The notes beneath the pieces were generated by a model. The model did no database searches and had not been told where the DNA came from. It saw only the letters and a list, made by a program, of their open reading frames with translations. Of a stretch of DNA of 64,000 nucleotides, positions 11,789 to 24,400 are shown piece after piece. The DNA is from Usnea hakonensis (lineage: Eukaryota; Ascomycota; Lecanoromycetes; Lecanorales; Parmeliaceae). Each line of letters begins with the position of its first letter. Within the stretch, counting starts at the first letter, position 1. The position numbers were made by a program, and so were the translations under genes. The stretch spans positions 58,586-122,585 of the forward strand of contig BLJB01000140.1 in the NCBI GenBank assembly GCA_013423325.1. Direction: 5' to 3'.

Positions 11789-14380
11789 ACTGACGCGGTG
11801 AAATCTGACGAATTTCTTTTGTTTCGGGAATTCAGCACGCGTAGACCTCAGCACTGCATCAAATCTTAGCCAGCGAGCTTGCACGCATTTTTCTGCTCTA
11901 GTCTTGATGTTTCCCGCCAATGATACCATCAGCTTCAGCGATTTAGCGTGCGCATGCTTTACCAGCCTCAAACGTTGCAGCGTCAGTTGAATCTAGAATT
12001 AGCTTGATTTATGTAGTAGTCTTTATTTAACATTGAGACTTTTCAGCACTGGTGGTCCCCGTCTATATATCTCTGTCTCGCATGAATGCCGTAGCATTCG
12101 TCCTCCCATCTCGCCAATATGCCGTATTGCAACGGGTGTACTCACGACTACGTTCTCCTATCGTTATGGCATCTATCGGTGTATGGTAGTATGACTGGAC
12201 CATTTTTATTTAGTACCGCCTTACACGCTCCACCATACCATGTACGTTGCACCTCTCACCCCTTCACCTTCCCCCACTCCCCATACAACACACAATATCA
12301 CTCCTATGACCCCTAAATACACCCTCCAGTTGACAAGAAACTTTCCTACCACTTACTTTAGTACCCCTCTCCAACGAGGATTTATGTACGTGTGTCTTTC
12401 TTTTGTCTTTGATTATATGAATCCCGGTTTTTTCGAGGTTGTGGTGAGATTTTGTTTTCGGTGTTTTCTTTATCGGCTTAGTGACGCTGCTGGATTGGGG
12501 GGGATATAGGGTAGCTTGTCTAGGTATGCATTCCTGGCTGCTGTCCGCTACCTACCCTTTCGCTACCTTACCTTCTGCTCCTATCTCGTCTTTTCTATCT
12601 ATCTATCCTTCCTCGCGCTCGCGCTCGCTCGTCAACCTGTCCTATATCTGATCTGAGCTGGCATCTCTGGCGCGTCCCGTGGTATCAATTCCCCTCACCT
12701 CCTGAACAGACACACGGGTCCGTGCATATCTGGAAATTTGGAATGCGTGGATGGATGATGTTGAGGTTGGTTAGTGAATGGGATGGAATGGGGTGGTATG
12801 GTATGATGACCTGCTCATAGAGTGGAGCGGTGGACAGGAGAGGGGGCCGGTGGTTGGCGCGGTACGTTGGGAGATTTGATTTTTGGAGCGTTGATTTGGG
12901 GGATGGGGTGAAAGGGGGTTTGTGGAGGGGCCGCTGTGAAGGCGGGGGGCTGGGAGGGGGAGGAGTGGATGATGGAGGTACTGTGTTTTGAAAGCTGTGC
13001 TTGTGCTGGTGCGGTGCTGATTGGTGTGGTGTTTGAGCTGGGGTTGTTGGTGGTGCGGTGCGGAAGCGGTTAGGGTTACTGGGTACGGGTTTTGTGTGTC
13101 TCGATTTGGTGGGGGGTTGTGGTTTTTTTTTATTTGAGCTCGGTGGGTTTGGAGAGGGAGGTGGGGAGTTGTGTCTTTGTTGTGGCGAGGGGAGGGGAGG
13201 TGGGGAGATAAGAATGGAAGGTAGGTTTTCGTTAAGTAACATCTTTTGTCTCGTACTCACGATCAAGGAGATGGACGAGATGGAGATGGAGATGGAGATC
13301 TTGAAAAGGTGTTGACAACGACTACACCCGCGTTCCCTCACTCATCTTACCTCTGCAAACCATCGTTGCGCGTAGAGTACAACATCGCAATAGTCCCTGT
13401 CAGAACGTGGAGAGAACAGCTTCAGTGCCCCTTCACCCCCCCCCTTGAGAAAATTTTTCGCGACCTAGATTCTCCGATGGATTGGCGAAGAAGATGGAAT
13501 TGATATGCATCTCCATCCATGGAGCTGGGGAGGGGCAGGTTGGATGTTGGTATATTTGCTAGAAGCTCAGCTATGGAGGACGGGAGAACGAGGAATGGGA
13601 TGGGCTGGAGGGGGTTGTGGCTGCTGGAGTTGGAGTTGGAGTAGGGGTTGAGGGGGGTTTGTTGGGTCACTGTGGGAGAGGTGCGTTTTTTTTTTTTTTT
13701 GGATTGATTGTTCTTTAATGAGTATGGAAGGGTTTGAGGGCTGTTTGTATAGCTTTCATGTGTGTGTGCGTGTGTGTTCAAGGAGGTGGTGCGTCATTGT
13801 TAGTAGGGGGAGCAGGTAAGAGGTCATTGGTAGGCATAGATGGGAGATCTATGACGGGGGTTTTACCTTACTGAATTGCAGAAGGGTAGGCTTTGAAGAT
13901 TGTTCAGAGACGGGTTAGGGGACGACTGCTCCTGGTTGGGGGGGTAAGGCCGGAGGTCGTCTGTGCGTGTCTAGTTCAAAAGTACGAGTACATCGTTCAA
14001 GCTCAAAGAGACTAGGTAGGTAGCCGCGTTTGATGTACCGATGCCCGGACTTCACGGTCAAACTCATGGACTACTACTCTTCTTCACAAATTCATTCACG
14101 GAAGCTGTCTTACCTAGGTTTCAATCCAGGTACATAATGCTCCTTCACGCCCGCGATATCATTTTTTTAGCTACCTGTATCCCATAGATTGGTAAATGGG
14201 GTTCAATAAAGCTTGGTAGCACACCCAAATTTATTTTAACAGTATATTGAGATATTGAGTACTTTTCAAGAAAGGTGGTTATTATCAAAGGGCAGAGGGT
14301 TGAAAAAAGGGACTATTTTTTATGTTCGGTCGCTTACCCCTGAACTTACCAGCCTAGATTACAATACCCGATCAAGCAGA
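11789..14380. other. Intergenic region between convergent genes, low complexity in the middle
   Basis: The sulfatase and MATE genes converge on this 2.6-kb stretch. It has a C-rich part (about 12240-12380) followed by a long G/T-rich part (about 12730-13220 and 13510-13790). Long frames on either strand translate to Pro/Thr- or Gly-rich low complexity and are not genes. TAGGTAGGTA-type motifs occur near 14010 and 14110. Confidence 0.5.
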
Positions 14381-16514
14381 TCAGTCCAGATTGTCGGCAG
14401 TCACGGTCCTAACACGTGCATCCTCCACCACCTTGTCCCATTTTGTCACGAAGACCACCATAGTTTGCGAAGCCGCCACTAAGATTAATGCCAATGCTAC
14501 ACCGACCCAGAGGCCCGCTACCTCCCATTTTACAAGGAACGCCAAGCTTAGGCTCACAGGCATTGCGACGGCGTAATAAGCCGGGGTTTGAATGTAGCTG
14601 GATCTGGATATCACGTTAGTATCGGAATGGGGGATTGATGGAAGAGCCGATATACATGTATTGCCGTCCTTGGCCTCGGAGGATCCCCCCGCTAACCGAA
14701 GCGAGGACGTCGGCGACCTGGAAAAGGGCGAGAATAGGTACAACGCGCCCGACGAGCTCTATCGATACTTTCGCGTTAGCTACCGCACGAGATGGTACAA
14801 AAGTTTTGAAAGCCAGCATGGAGACTCACTGATCACATCTGTGTCCTGAGTAAAGAAAGCACCGATGTGGTCTTTGGCCAGTATCAACACTGCGCAATCC
14901 AGCACGCCGAGCACGGTTCCGAGGGTCAATGCAGCCTTTGATGAGATTTTGGCATCCTTGGGAAGCCCGGCACCCAGATGATGTCCGACCCGCACACATG
15001 ATGCGATTCCTAGAGCAAATGGGACTTGGTACAACAAGCTCGAAAGTGTGGCAAGGACCGCTTGCGCGGCTAAGGCACGTGTACCAAAGTACGACGCGAA
15101 GAGGGTGAGAAGTTCGAATGCGAGAAATTCGGCCTCGATCATGATGACACCGGGCACCGCGAGTCGAAGGATCGGGCCCCAATCGTGGAAGCCACGTTTT
15201 GTAAACCCGCTCCACCCTTGATAGCCGTTGATGAAACGGACATAGAGGAACAGACATAACGGCATAAGCCAATCTGTGTACCAAGAGCTTTTGTCAACTC
15301 TAGACCGATGTCGTTGGAAGGACTGGTGAGATGCATTCCGACTTACTAGTTACTGTTAAGCTTATCGCTGCACCGAAGAATCCTATACTACTCAATCTCA
15401 ACATCAGAAATTGGGAGTCATGACTCAAACAAGACATCGGCGCGATGGAATGTATCGTACCCTAGTTTCGGATGCCACACAAGAGCGTACGTCATTACGA
15501 TGTGCACTGGCACCAGGGCCAGAAGAATGGCCGAGCCAGCATGGTATATGCCTTGACATTGGACGAACTTCTTGCCAGCTTCAAACAGCGCATAGCCCGG
15601 CCTTTACATTTCAACAATTAACAATCGTCGTCTGTCTTCGCCTCACACGGTTGGAAATGGGGAAAATGGTCGACTCACGCTCCGATGAAAAGGATTCTTA
15701 GGTACTGTCCGGCCATCAATGCTACCTCCGTCTCCGGCACTATTCGAGACAGTATCTGTGGACTGAGACCCCAAACAATACCGATCCCCACCGTCGCCAG
15801 CATCAACAGGTACACACATCGCTGCAGGTACACGCCGAGATCTTGCTTTCGGCCCGATCCCCAAGCCTGGGCGCATAACGTGTCAAGTGCGGTTGTGAAG
15901 CCTTGATAGAAAGAATAGCCCTAAGACCACATGTGGATTAGACCGAGCTAGTAAAGGGAAAGACACATCTGCATTATGGATATGTCTTGAACCTGGAGGG
16001 GTTACCGTGACTATCGGCAAAGGGTCAGATCATGTGATTATATGCAGCTGGGGTAGTTGGAGCTAACGATTTGCTGACATTGTTGCCAGAGAGCAGGCAG
16101 CAAGTGCTTCCTTCCCAAGATTACCAACGAAAAACTTGGTTCTCCATTACTCATCTATCGCCATACTTGTGTGGGAGATGAGATTTTACCAATGAAGAGA
16201 GTGTCATGGAGTACTGAAGCAAGAAGGCTAAGACCAAGGGTGCCTGTGATCAATTCAATTGGATTGCACTGAATGAGGACTCGTGGCAGACCGACCGAGC
16301 ATTTGGCCAACGCCTTTGTTTCCATTGAGAGGCTTGTTGAATTCTCTTGGCATGCTGCTAATGACCTGTTCGGCTCGACATAAGAGGATGGAGCATCTCC
16401 GCGGTCAGGAAGCAGAGGTGACGTCCAATCATGCTCAGACACGACAGCATCTGTTTTGCCGCTCAATATGTGAGGTTGAGACGCTGCCATGGAGGGTTCT
16501 AATTCATCATGCAT
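14381..16514 (-). CDS. MATE-family multidrug/toxin extrusion transporter
   Basis: Ten exons read from high to low: 16514-16296, 16243-16190, 16134-16068, 16010-16006, 15920-15679, 15601-15461, 15387-15347, 15273-14830, 14767-14656, 14597-14381. The total of 1542 nt closes in frame to 513 aa. A polar cytosolic N-terminus of about 70 residues precedes the usual MATE helices: APLVLAFLLQYS, FFVGNLGKEALAACSLATM, YQGFTTALDTLCAQAWGSGR, APGYALFEAGKKFVQ, TNWLMPLCLFLYV and VSGGILRGQGRQ. This matches the fungal ERC1-like branch, which exports cationic compounds in exchange for H+ or Na+ at plasma or vacuolar membranes; the substrate here is unknown. Exon 4 is only 5 nt (TCACG). It supplies Leu-Thr in SANLTGYSFYQG and is needed to keep frame. 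Two uncertainties: the first donor is a weak GTCGGT, and exon 6 could start 3 nt earlier. Confidence 0.87.
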
Positions 16515-18549
16515 GTAGAAGGATGAGCCGGTCAAGTTGTTTTGCTTTTACCTGGAAAAAAGAAGATGTGAATGTCGTGGTGAATTCGAGGTTCAGATGT
16601 TGCAAGACGATCGGAACTAAGCGTGCTACTGATCTAAATCCTTCCGGGCTAATTGGTAGGCCTCATTTCCAGGAGATGGTCGGACGGGACTGAAAGACCA
16701 ATGTCCTCATCATTCAGTCCCATGACGCACGCTCCATCACGCCATGCAAGCACATGCCCCAGACTCAGGAGTTGTATGGAAAGCCAGTCGTATGGAAACA
16801 TGACTTGCAGATGGTAAACTGGATATGCATGCCAGCACATTGCGGGGTCCAGCGTGATTTATTGATTGATCCGCAGACATTCGGGTTCGGCATTCAGTAT
16901 TCTGCATTCAGTATCCGGGAGATGCGTGAAGAAGGGGTTCCTGTGGAGTCGACTTGCTTGACGCCAATAGAGATGCTTGAAATTAATATTTATTACGTCA
17001 AAATAATGACCGCCAAGCCACGCCGACTCTTGGACTAGTACCTTGGCACCTGATGTAGGGATCTGATCTGCAGAGTTGAGGGTGTGGGGTTAGCGATTGG
17101 CTATCCTTCAACATTGAGAGCCGCTGCACAGTACCCCGCTTCGCATTGGGCATCAGCGACACGAACTTGGCCATGTCCAATGTCGGTAGAGACGGATGGG
17201 AAACCCATTAAATCAACCATCAAGAGGGATGGAATGCAACTATCAAAGAATTCCTAGCAACATTCTCATTGCACCCATGCGCAGCTCGGTGGCCCGCCAC
17301 CCGAGCCGGAACCCTATCGCTTACTCTTTCCCGATACAGGGTATTCAGATCTCTTAGGAACACCACCCTCATCGCTTGACTACCAGTACCAACCTGAAAT
17401 AGCTTTCCGAGGAGAAAGTCGTAGATCAGGTCAGGGGGAATGGGGAAAAAAAATCTCCATGTTCAGCCGGATTACATAGGTAGGCCACGCTGGGCTAGCG
17501 TGGGTTTGCCTCCGACCTGACGACAACCTGCAGGCGTATAGTCAATCGGACAGAGAGCTTCAGACCTTCAGGACTCTGTAGGATTCGGACCTGTCTCGGC
17601 CACTCCCCATAAATTTTCAAAGAGCGGTGCGTTGTTCGTGCGGCTCGGAAACCCCTCATTCGTCTTTGCGATCCGATCACGGAGGATTCGGCCTCGAATG
17701 AGTGCCCTGCAGGTGCCCTGCAGTACGAGCCCCGGTTCAGGACCCAGTGAACTTGGCGTCTCTGTCTGTACTCTTGAGTGAAGAAAGGAACGTGACTCGT
17801 TGAGGATTCGTTTTATAAAAAGTTCTCTTCTGTTTGGTGAAGGCGTCTGCCTGATCAACTAGACCTAGTAAGGCGGGCTGACTAAGTCCCTTGCCCTAAG
17901 GTAGGACATGTTCGGCCACACAGCTACCTAGTAGAGTAAAAGGAAAGCGGATATCATGCACCTAATATAAGCGATACTTTTGGCTAACTAACCCTCCGCA
18001 GATCAGCATCTGACGGGTACGTAATTTGAAAGAGTCGGACCCACTGGTGACCTCAGCTTTGCTTTTTAACGATGGCTTGCAGTAAGGTTCAATGTCGCCG
18101 GCTAGGTTTGATGATCGACGTTTTAACCCTCGGTCCCAGCCAAATGAGACGGCTCCTTCCCCATCGCCATATGACTTCCTTTACACGCAAGCTAATGCGG
18201 TGTAGTGGTCGCTGTCGGAGTGTCTGGATGCTTCCCCGCAGCCTCCCATGGATTCTTCTATGCATAGATTCGGGATTGCATAATTGCACGGAGTGCAATT
18301 GGATTCTCTATCCACCAATTCGGGCATGAAGTTAGTTATTCCCCTCAGCTATATAGTAGCTGATGGTCCCAACCTGAATTCTATATGCTGTTCATCATTA
18401 CCACTGCTATGCTCCGTGGAGGTTCGGCACGTGGTGGAAAAGCATCTGGCTCTCCGCGGAGTCTTGTCGTTAGAGCTCCAACGGCGCCTGCGGTGGTCGG
18501 TTTCCATCTCGTTTGACTGCTGCATCTGTGGTCCGATCTCCTATCACAA
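16515..18549. other. Intergenic region between divergent genes
   Basis: About 2 kb between the starts of the MATE (-) and P450 (+) genes. Only short frames without motifs. A shared or two-sided promoter region is likely, but no specific element is recognised. Confidence 0.45.
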
Positions 18550-20268
18550 ATGGCCACCGTCGACGACATTTTCGGTTGCCTCAAGCCGAGCATTGCGGCC
18601 ATCCTCGTGTTCATTTTCTTATACGCGTTCTTGATATATCCGCTCTTCTTCGCTCCACTCAGCCATGTGCCAGGCCCCGTCGGCTGCAAACTTTCGTGGT
18701 ACTACCTTGCCTACTTTGATGTACGGCTCACGAGGAACGATCAGATCGCGGAATGGCATAAGAAGTTCGGCCCGGTCATTTGTATCCGACCGGGGGAAGT
18801 GTCTCTCTCAGATCCTCTTTTGATGAGAGAGATTTATGGCACCAAGGGCAAATACACCAAAAGCAATTTTTTTGATCATTTCATGACATACGGAGCGAGG
18901 GCTTTGTTTTCGATTGGTCCGTACTGGGAACATCAGCAAAAACGGATGCTAATATCGACATTCTATCACCGAACGACCATCAACAAGCCAGTGGTCGAGC
19001 TCTCTCTGCGCGAACGAATGCACCAGCTGTTCAATCAAATTGATTTGAGACTTCAAGCCAAGCCCGACGACCGGACGATGATGATGTACCCCGTTTTTAA
19101 TTGCTTCGCTTTTGACAACATCTCCCGACTCTTGTACGGTCCTCGACATTGCTCGTACACCATCGAGAATGACTGCCGAGAACGTCAACTTTTATTGTCG
19201 ATGAAACAGGCACAATTATGGAGTCCGCTGAAATTCAACTTCCCTGTCATGGTCAGTGCATCGTATTTGACCAAACGATTCTTTCCAGACGGATTCCGAG
19301 CCTCCCTGTCAGCGGAACATGATCTGGCGGATTGGAACTGGAAGACGCTCACAGAAGCCATCAAGGACAAGGAGGTGACAGAGGATCACTCCTTACTGGC
19401 CCGAATGCTCACCGTCAAAGACAAGGACGGACAGCCGCTCGACCTCAATTATATCGCGTCAGAGCTATTCGACCACCTCAACGCGGCCCAGGAAACAGTC
19501 GCGGTAGCACTCGTATACGTCAGCTACCACCTGGCGATCCGTCGCGACTGGCAGGCATTGATCCGAAAGGAGCTGCAAGCATTACCGGTGCAGGAAGACG
19601 GGTTCCCATCCTTTGCAACCATCGAAGCGGCCCCGTTGTTTGAAGCCTTTATCCGCGAGGTCCACCGCGTGAACCCGGGAGCGAGCGGGCGTCAGGAGAG
19701 ATATGTCCCGGACGGAGGAAAGGAGTACGATGGCATCTTCCTCCCACAAGGGGTTAGTCGCCCCCACTTTTTTTTTTTTTTTCCTTTTTATTCTTCTTTT
19801 TCCTTTTCTCATATGCTCCCTTCATCCTCGCGTCACCCGATTCCCCCCATCCCATGCCCCCCTTCCGCTCTCTTCTAACATCCAACATCCAACAATTCTA
19901 ATAATATAATCATCCCCCCACAGACCCGCGTCTCGGCATCTACCATCGCCCTCCACCAGAACCCCACCGTCTTCCCCTCCCCCACACTCTTCGACCCCTC
20001 CCGCTGGCTCGACCTGTCCCCGGACCAGCTCCAGCACATGGAACGCTCCTTCATCCCGTTCGGCTACGGCGCGCGCATGTGTCTGGGCAAGGCGCTCGCG
20101 ACGATGGAGATCAAGCTCCTGGTCGCATGTCTGTGTTTGAGGTTTGAGATGTGTGTGGAGGGGGGTGGGGATTCGGGAGGAATGACGGAAGAGGCCATGT
20201 GGCAGACGGGGACGATGGATAGCGTGCCGTGGGGGTTGAGGTGCGATCTTGTCTTGCGCTCTCTTTAG
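18550..20268 (+). CDS. Cytochrome P450 monooxygenase
   Basis: Exons 18550-19752 and 19924-20268, 171-bp phase-0 intron, 515 aa, a normal length for a microsomal P450. Residues about 15-35 form a hydrophobic anchor (AAILVFIFLYAFLIYPLFF) followed by a Pro-rich turn (HVPGPVG), which indicates an ER membrane protein. The I-helix reads DHLNAAQETVAV, the ExxR motif is EVHR, the PERF-like segment is FDPSRW, and the heme-binding loop FIPFGYGARMCLGKA places the ligand Cys near residue 454. All catalytic elements are present, so the enzyme should be active with a reductase partner. The intron holds a long T/C tract before its acceptor. No biosynthetic backbone gene is nearby, so there is no evidence for a metabolite cluster. 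Family number and substrate are unknown. Confidence 0.9.
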
Positions 20269-20405
20269 TCTTCTTGATTGGAATGGCTGCGTGGGGCGAC
20301 TTTTTTCATCTGTTTTCGGGAGGGAGTTGCTGGACGGAAAAGTGGATTGTACCTATATTTTTTTTTCTTTGATTGATTGATTGATTGGGGGAGCTCTCTA
20401 TAGCT

Positions 20406-20439
20406 ATGGTATGGTATGGTATAGTATAGTATAGTATAG
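20406..20439. repeat. Microsatellite, TATGG/TATAG units
   Basis: Pentamer repeats shift from TATGG to TATAG along about 35 bp, just downstream of the P450 gene. Confidence 0.7.
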
Positions 20440-20664
20440 CTTCCCCCCCCCTCCTCCTCCTTGTCTGAAAAAAAAAGTTTAGTCCTTTTCATCTCTACTA
20501 AATTGGTCTTTCGAGAGATGTTGAGACTTAGATTCTAGGGTAGTCGCTATAGAGAGTGTGTATGATGAGACTCCCTAAGACTGTAGGGTTAAATTCGTAG
20601 TGGACTTGTTAAGAATCTTGACTTTTTCTTATGATAGTGCGTAGAAGGGAGGATTTTTTTTTTA

Positions 20665-20680
20665 CCTAAGGTACCTTAGG
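20665..20680. repeat. Perfect 16-bp palindrome CCTAAGGTACCTTAGG
   Basis: Each half is the exact reverse complement of the other. It belongs to the TACCTA/TAGGTA-like motif family scattered through the intergenic DNA of this window. Confidence 0.7.
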
Positions 20681-21126
20681 GCCGATTTGAGTTAGTACTA
20701 ATATGGACTGGGGCGTGGGACTTCCCAGTAGTAGTAGTGAAAAGCTTGTAAATCCCTAGGGGCGAATTTGAGGCCTTCTAAATATACTACTCCCAAATCC
20801 ATTGATTTTTTCTTTTTCTCAGGGGGAGACCCCCCTTTCTCTCCCAAATTTACTCCCAAATCCACTGATTTCTTCTTTTTAACATAGAACCTACAATAGG
20901 CGGTCAAAATCCATAAATAAGGCATCATTTAAAAGCTTATTATTTACTCTATAATTCTAGATCTTTATATTGTTATCATATTATATGTGGAAGAAAAGGA
21001 ATCAGAGTGAAAAAGATTTAAAGAAACGAAGTTCTTGAGACTTTTCTATTCGGGTATAAAGCCTGTTTAGAGTGTGTTTTAGCGCCGGATAGGTTAATTT
21101 CGATCATATGATTGGCTAGCAAAGGA

Positions 21127-21152
21127 CGCTGAGGCCCGAAAGGGCCTTAGCG
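21127..21152 (+). other. 11-bp stem with GAAA tetraloop
   Basis: CGCTGAGGCCC and GGGCCTTAGCG pair over 11 positions (ten Watson-Crick, one G-T/G-U) around a 4-base GAAA loop at 21138-21141. GAAA is a stable GNRA loop in RNA. A related AGCGCC word occurs at 21081. It may be the terminal hairpin of a transposable element or an RNA structure; the sequence alone does not decide. Confidence 0.6.
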
Positions 21153-21480
21153 CCCCGCACTTTTGGCTCAAATAAACTGAACAGAGAGAATAGTGCCTTG
21201 GGGTAATGTCCCGAGTTACTTTGTTGAAAGAGAACACGGCGGTAGAAAGAGTTTTACGAATACTTTTTTAGTTTGACCTGGAGGATTTTTTGGCGGTTGC
21301 AGAGAATGGAGACGATCAAAGTCGTGACCTTCCGAGGGTTTGGAGACGAGGTTTGGTGCGGGGCAAAGGATCGGCAATGCGTCAGCACTCTATGCGCACT
21401 TCCTATCTCATCCACAAGAAAATATTTTTCTTCTCCTTCGCGTACAGTCGCCGATACTACTCGAACACTGTAAAAGCTCG

Positions 21481-24400
21481 ATGGATTCAACCGTGGTGCG
21501 ACGAAGTGGCGAAATCCCACATCCCGATACGTTGTGGGAACAGGCCCGCGATATTTTCTTCCAAGACCTAGGTCAAGCCAAACGGGTAAGATTTGACGAT
21601 ACGACTAGACTTGAAGATACCATCACAAGCTTGAGCCTTGCTCAGAACAAAGTGTCAAACGAGTACGGGACCCACATTCTACGTGTCGGAAAGAAAGATG
21701 TCGAAGTCAAAGTCGGCCGTATCATGAGAAGGCTCGAGCTTATACTTCAGGTTAGAGACGCTGCTATGCAATTTGGACCGGAGTCGGTGTCGCTGGTCTG
21801 GTCGGCATTTCGATTGATTTTCACTGTCTGTCTATCCTCGTGTCGCGCCCATTACTGTTTGGCTGACTAGCCGTTCGTCAAGGGGTTTCTTAAAGACTCC
21901 CAGATCTGCGCTTCTCTGTTTGATGCAGTGGACCAGATCTCAGATACCCTCTTTGTATGTCAGGTGTACGCGAGACAGTACTCCAAGAACAAAGATCTGG
22001 CGAATGACTTGCAAGCTACGGGTGACCGGGTGCTGAAGCAGATACCACCACTGTATGCCAGCATTCTTAAGTTTTCGTATCAAACTCGTAAGCTTGTGAA
22101 TGATCATGGAAAAGTTGGTAAGCTTTAACCTCTCATTTTGTGGGAATGGCTCACAGCATCTGACTACTAGGTCGGACATTGATTGGAGTATTTGGTGGGG
22201 AATTCGAGGAACTAAAGAAGACCGTCGACGATACCAAAGAAAAGCGGAACTCATTACAGAGGACCGCGGATGTTGCCTTCAAAACAGCGGCAATTGAAAT
22301 ACTGGAGGAAAACTCCAAGGTCCTTGATGACTTTGGTGAAACAATCAATGCTGTCATGATTCCCGAGCTCAAGAATATTCGCGCCGAGCTTATCAAGAGT
22401 CAAGAGCACAAAAAAAAGGAAGACCGAGAGAGGGCTTACCAAGAGCAGAAGGCCTGGCTTCTGGCCGGAAGTTCTGAACTCCAAGGGCCTCAGAGGCAGT
22501 ACGTCGCAAACCTCAAAGATCGGCACCCTGGGACCTGTAGATGGGTACTTGAAACGCTCCAATACAAGAATTGGCGGGACCAAGAAAAGCCAAGCCTTCT
22601 ATATCTATTTGGTGAAGGTGGTTACGGAAAATCGTACCTGATTTCAACTATCATCGCAGACTTAAAGAATTATATACAGCAACGGATCGATCCTAAGCCT
22701 GAACTGGTCTATTTCTTTTGCAAGACTGGAGACAATGCAACGCAGTATGGAGTAAGGATACTGCTACACCTGATAATGCAATTGTTCACGGCTTCCGCGG
22801 ACCAAGCTCGCGAAAGATTCGATAGAACCTCAGATGAGAATGTGCAGTATCAGAGCATTATTGATATTCTTAGGAAAGCAAGAGATAAGATCAAAAGTTT
22901 AGATGCAACAAATGACTCTTCGCTTTTGCAAATCGATTCCATGCTCAAGCCAATGTTGATTGATCTTGCAGATGTGATCAATACAAGACTTTTCGTCATT
23001 GTGGACGCCCTCGATGAGTGTTCTGACTTGGACGACGGGCTGCTGGATACTTTGAAGATATTGCCGGATTCAGGCATTGATATCCGGGTCTTGGTGTCAA
23101 GTCGTCCCGAGGAAGAGATTCGAAGTTCGCTGAAGAAAGTGCCGCACAGTGAAATTGAAGTTAGTAGAGAAACAAACCGTGTCGATCTATTTGCGTATAT
23201 CGTGGAGTCCTTGAAAAAAATGCCACGATTCCGAGAGCTAGGTCGGAGGATCGCTAAAAGATCTGACGGGATGTTTAGATGCGCGTCTTCCCCAATTGCC
23301 TTCTCATTTCCTTCCACTGACGACTCAACAGATGCAAGTATCGTTATCGAAAGTCTGAAACACTCGAAAACCGACGTGCAAAACTTGATTAGACGCCTTC
23401 CAGATGGTATGAACGATCTGTACAAGCAGAAATTGCAACGACTAGAGGAAGATGACCGAGAAATGCTGCTTATAGCTTTGCGATGGCTAATGTGTAGCGA
23501 AGGCAAAATTGAAACTGCTCTGGTGGCAGACGACATAGAGCATTGCTACGAGGATCCAGTTCATGATCAAGACGACTGGGAGTATGACGAAAACGTAGAT
23601 TCTGACACTTCATTGGGGGCTTTCGAAGTCTCGGCAATTACGGGCTTCCAAGACGAAAACATTGACAATGACGAAAGAGACTCGATTAAAAGACTCAAAG
23701 CCGTAGGTCGGGATTTCTTGAAGTTCTCTTCGGACATAGTTGAGGTGCGACACCAATCTGTCCGAGACTTCATCAACAGCGAGGGGTCTCTGCTTCGAAA
23801 TCCCAGAATTTGCCCAGAGTGCACTAAGCGTGTGAAACAAGACTTAATCTACCAGGCTGCCCCAAAGTACGGGCATTTTATGATCGTGGAAAGCATTTTT
23901 CAGAAGCTCAAGTCCCCTTCGTTTCAAGCCAAATTCATAATCAAAGGCTTCGGGGAGAACAGCAAGGATATTGCTGAAGCCGCTTCAGCAACTTTGCATC
24001 CTACAGCGCAACGATCTGAGACATCCCTAAATGATCGATTCAACGGTGAGAGTGTTGCAACGCAGTCTCGACCAGAAGTCGACGCTGAAAGCAATACCGC
24101 GAGCGACACCGTGAGCTTTGGCAGGGAAAAGGTGGATTCAACCATACAAGTGGAAAATCGGAGCATTAGTCCCACACCGGACCTGCAAAACACCGACTAT
24201 GGTGAAGAAATGCCTCCAAGATACGAGCTTACGCAATGGCCACGACACTTGCGAGCTGCAGAGATCGCTTGGCCACCAGCTGAACGTGATACTGATCTGC
24301 AAGAACGCTGGGAAAAACTTTACAACACAATCGAAGCATTCTTGTCACCCGAGTCACCTATCTTTAAAGCTTGGTCGAAGCGACTGCATTTGTGGCAAGA

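Larger units (their letters stand above)
20269..21480. other. AT-leaning intergenic region with simple repeats and a hairpin
   Basis: It holds GATTGATT repeats near 20378-20387, TATGG/TATAG repeats at about 20406-20439, a perfect 16-bp palindrome, and two imperfect copies of ACTCCCAAATCC(A)(T/C)TGATTT (about 20790 and 20850). An AT-rich stretch spans about 20930-21010 and a hairpin lies at 21127-21152. No gene seen. It may contain the remains of a small transposable element. Confidence 0.5.

Noticed and set aside
12685..13341. A 218-residue minus-strand Pro/Ser/Thr frame
   Set aside because: Translation of a G/T-rich tract; no ATG context, domain or splice pattern.
18550..20268. A secondary-metabolite cluster around the P450
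   Set aside because: No polyketide synthase, NRPS, terpene cyclase or cluster regulator is present; the MATE and sulfatase genes are not sufficient evidence.
22850..23536. A 228-residue Ser-rich frame antisense to the NLR-like gene
   Set aside because: It lies fully within the NACHT coding exon on the other strand and mirrors its codon bias.
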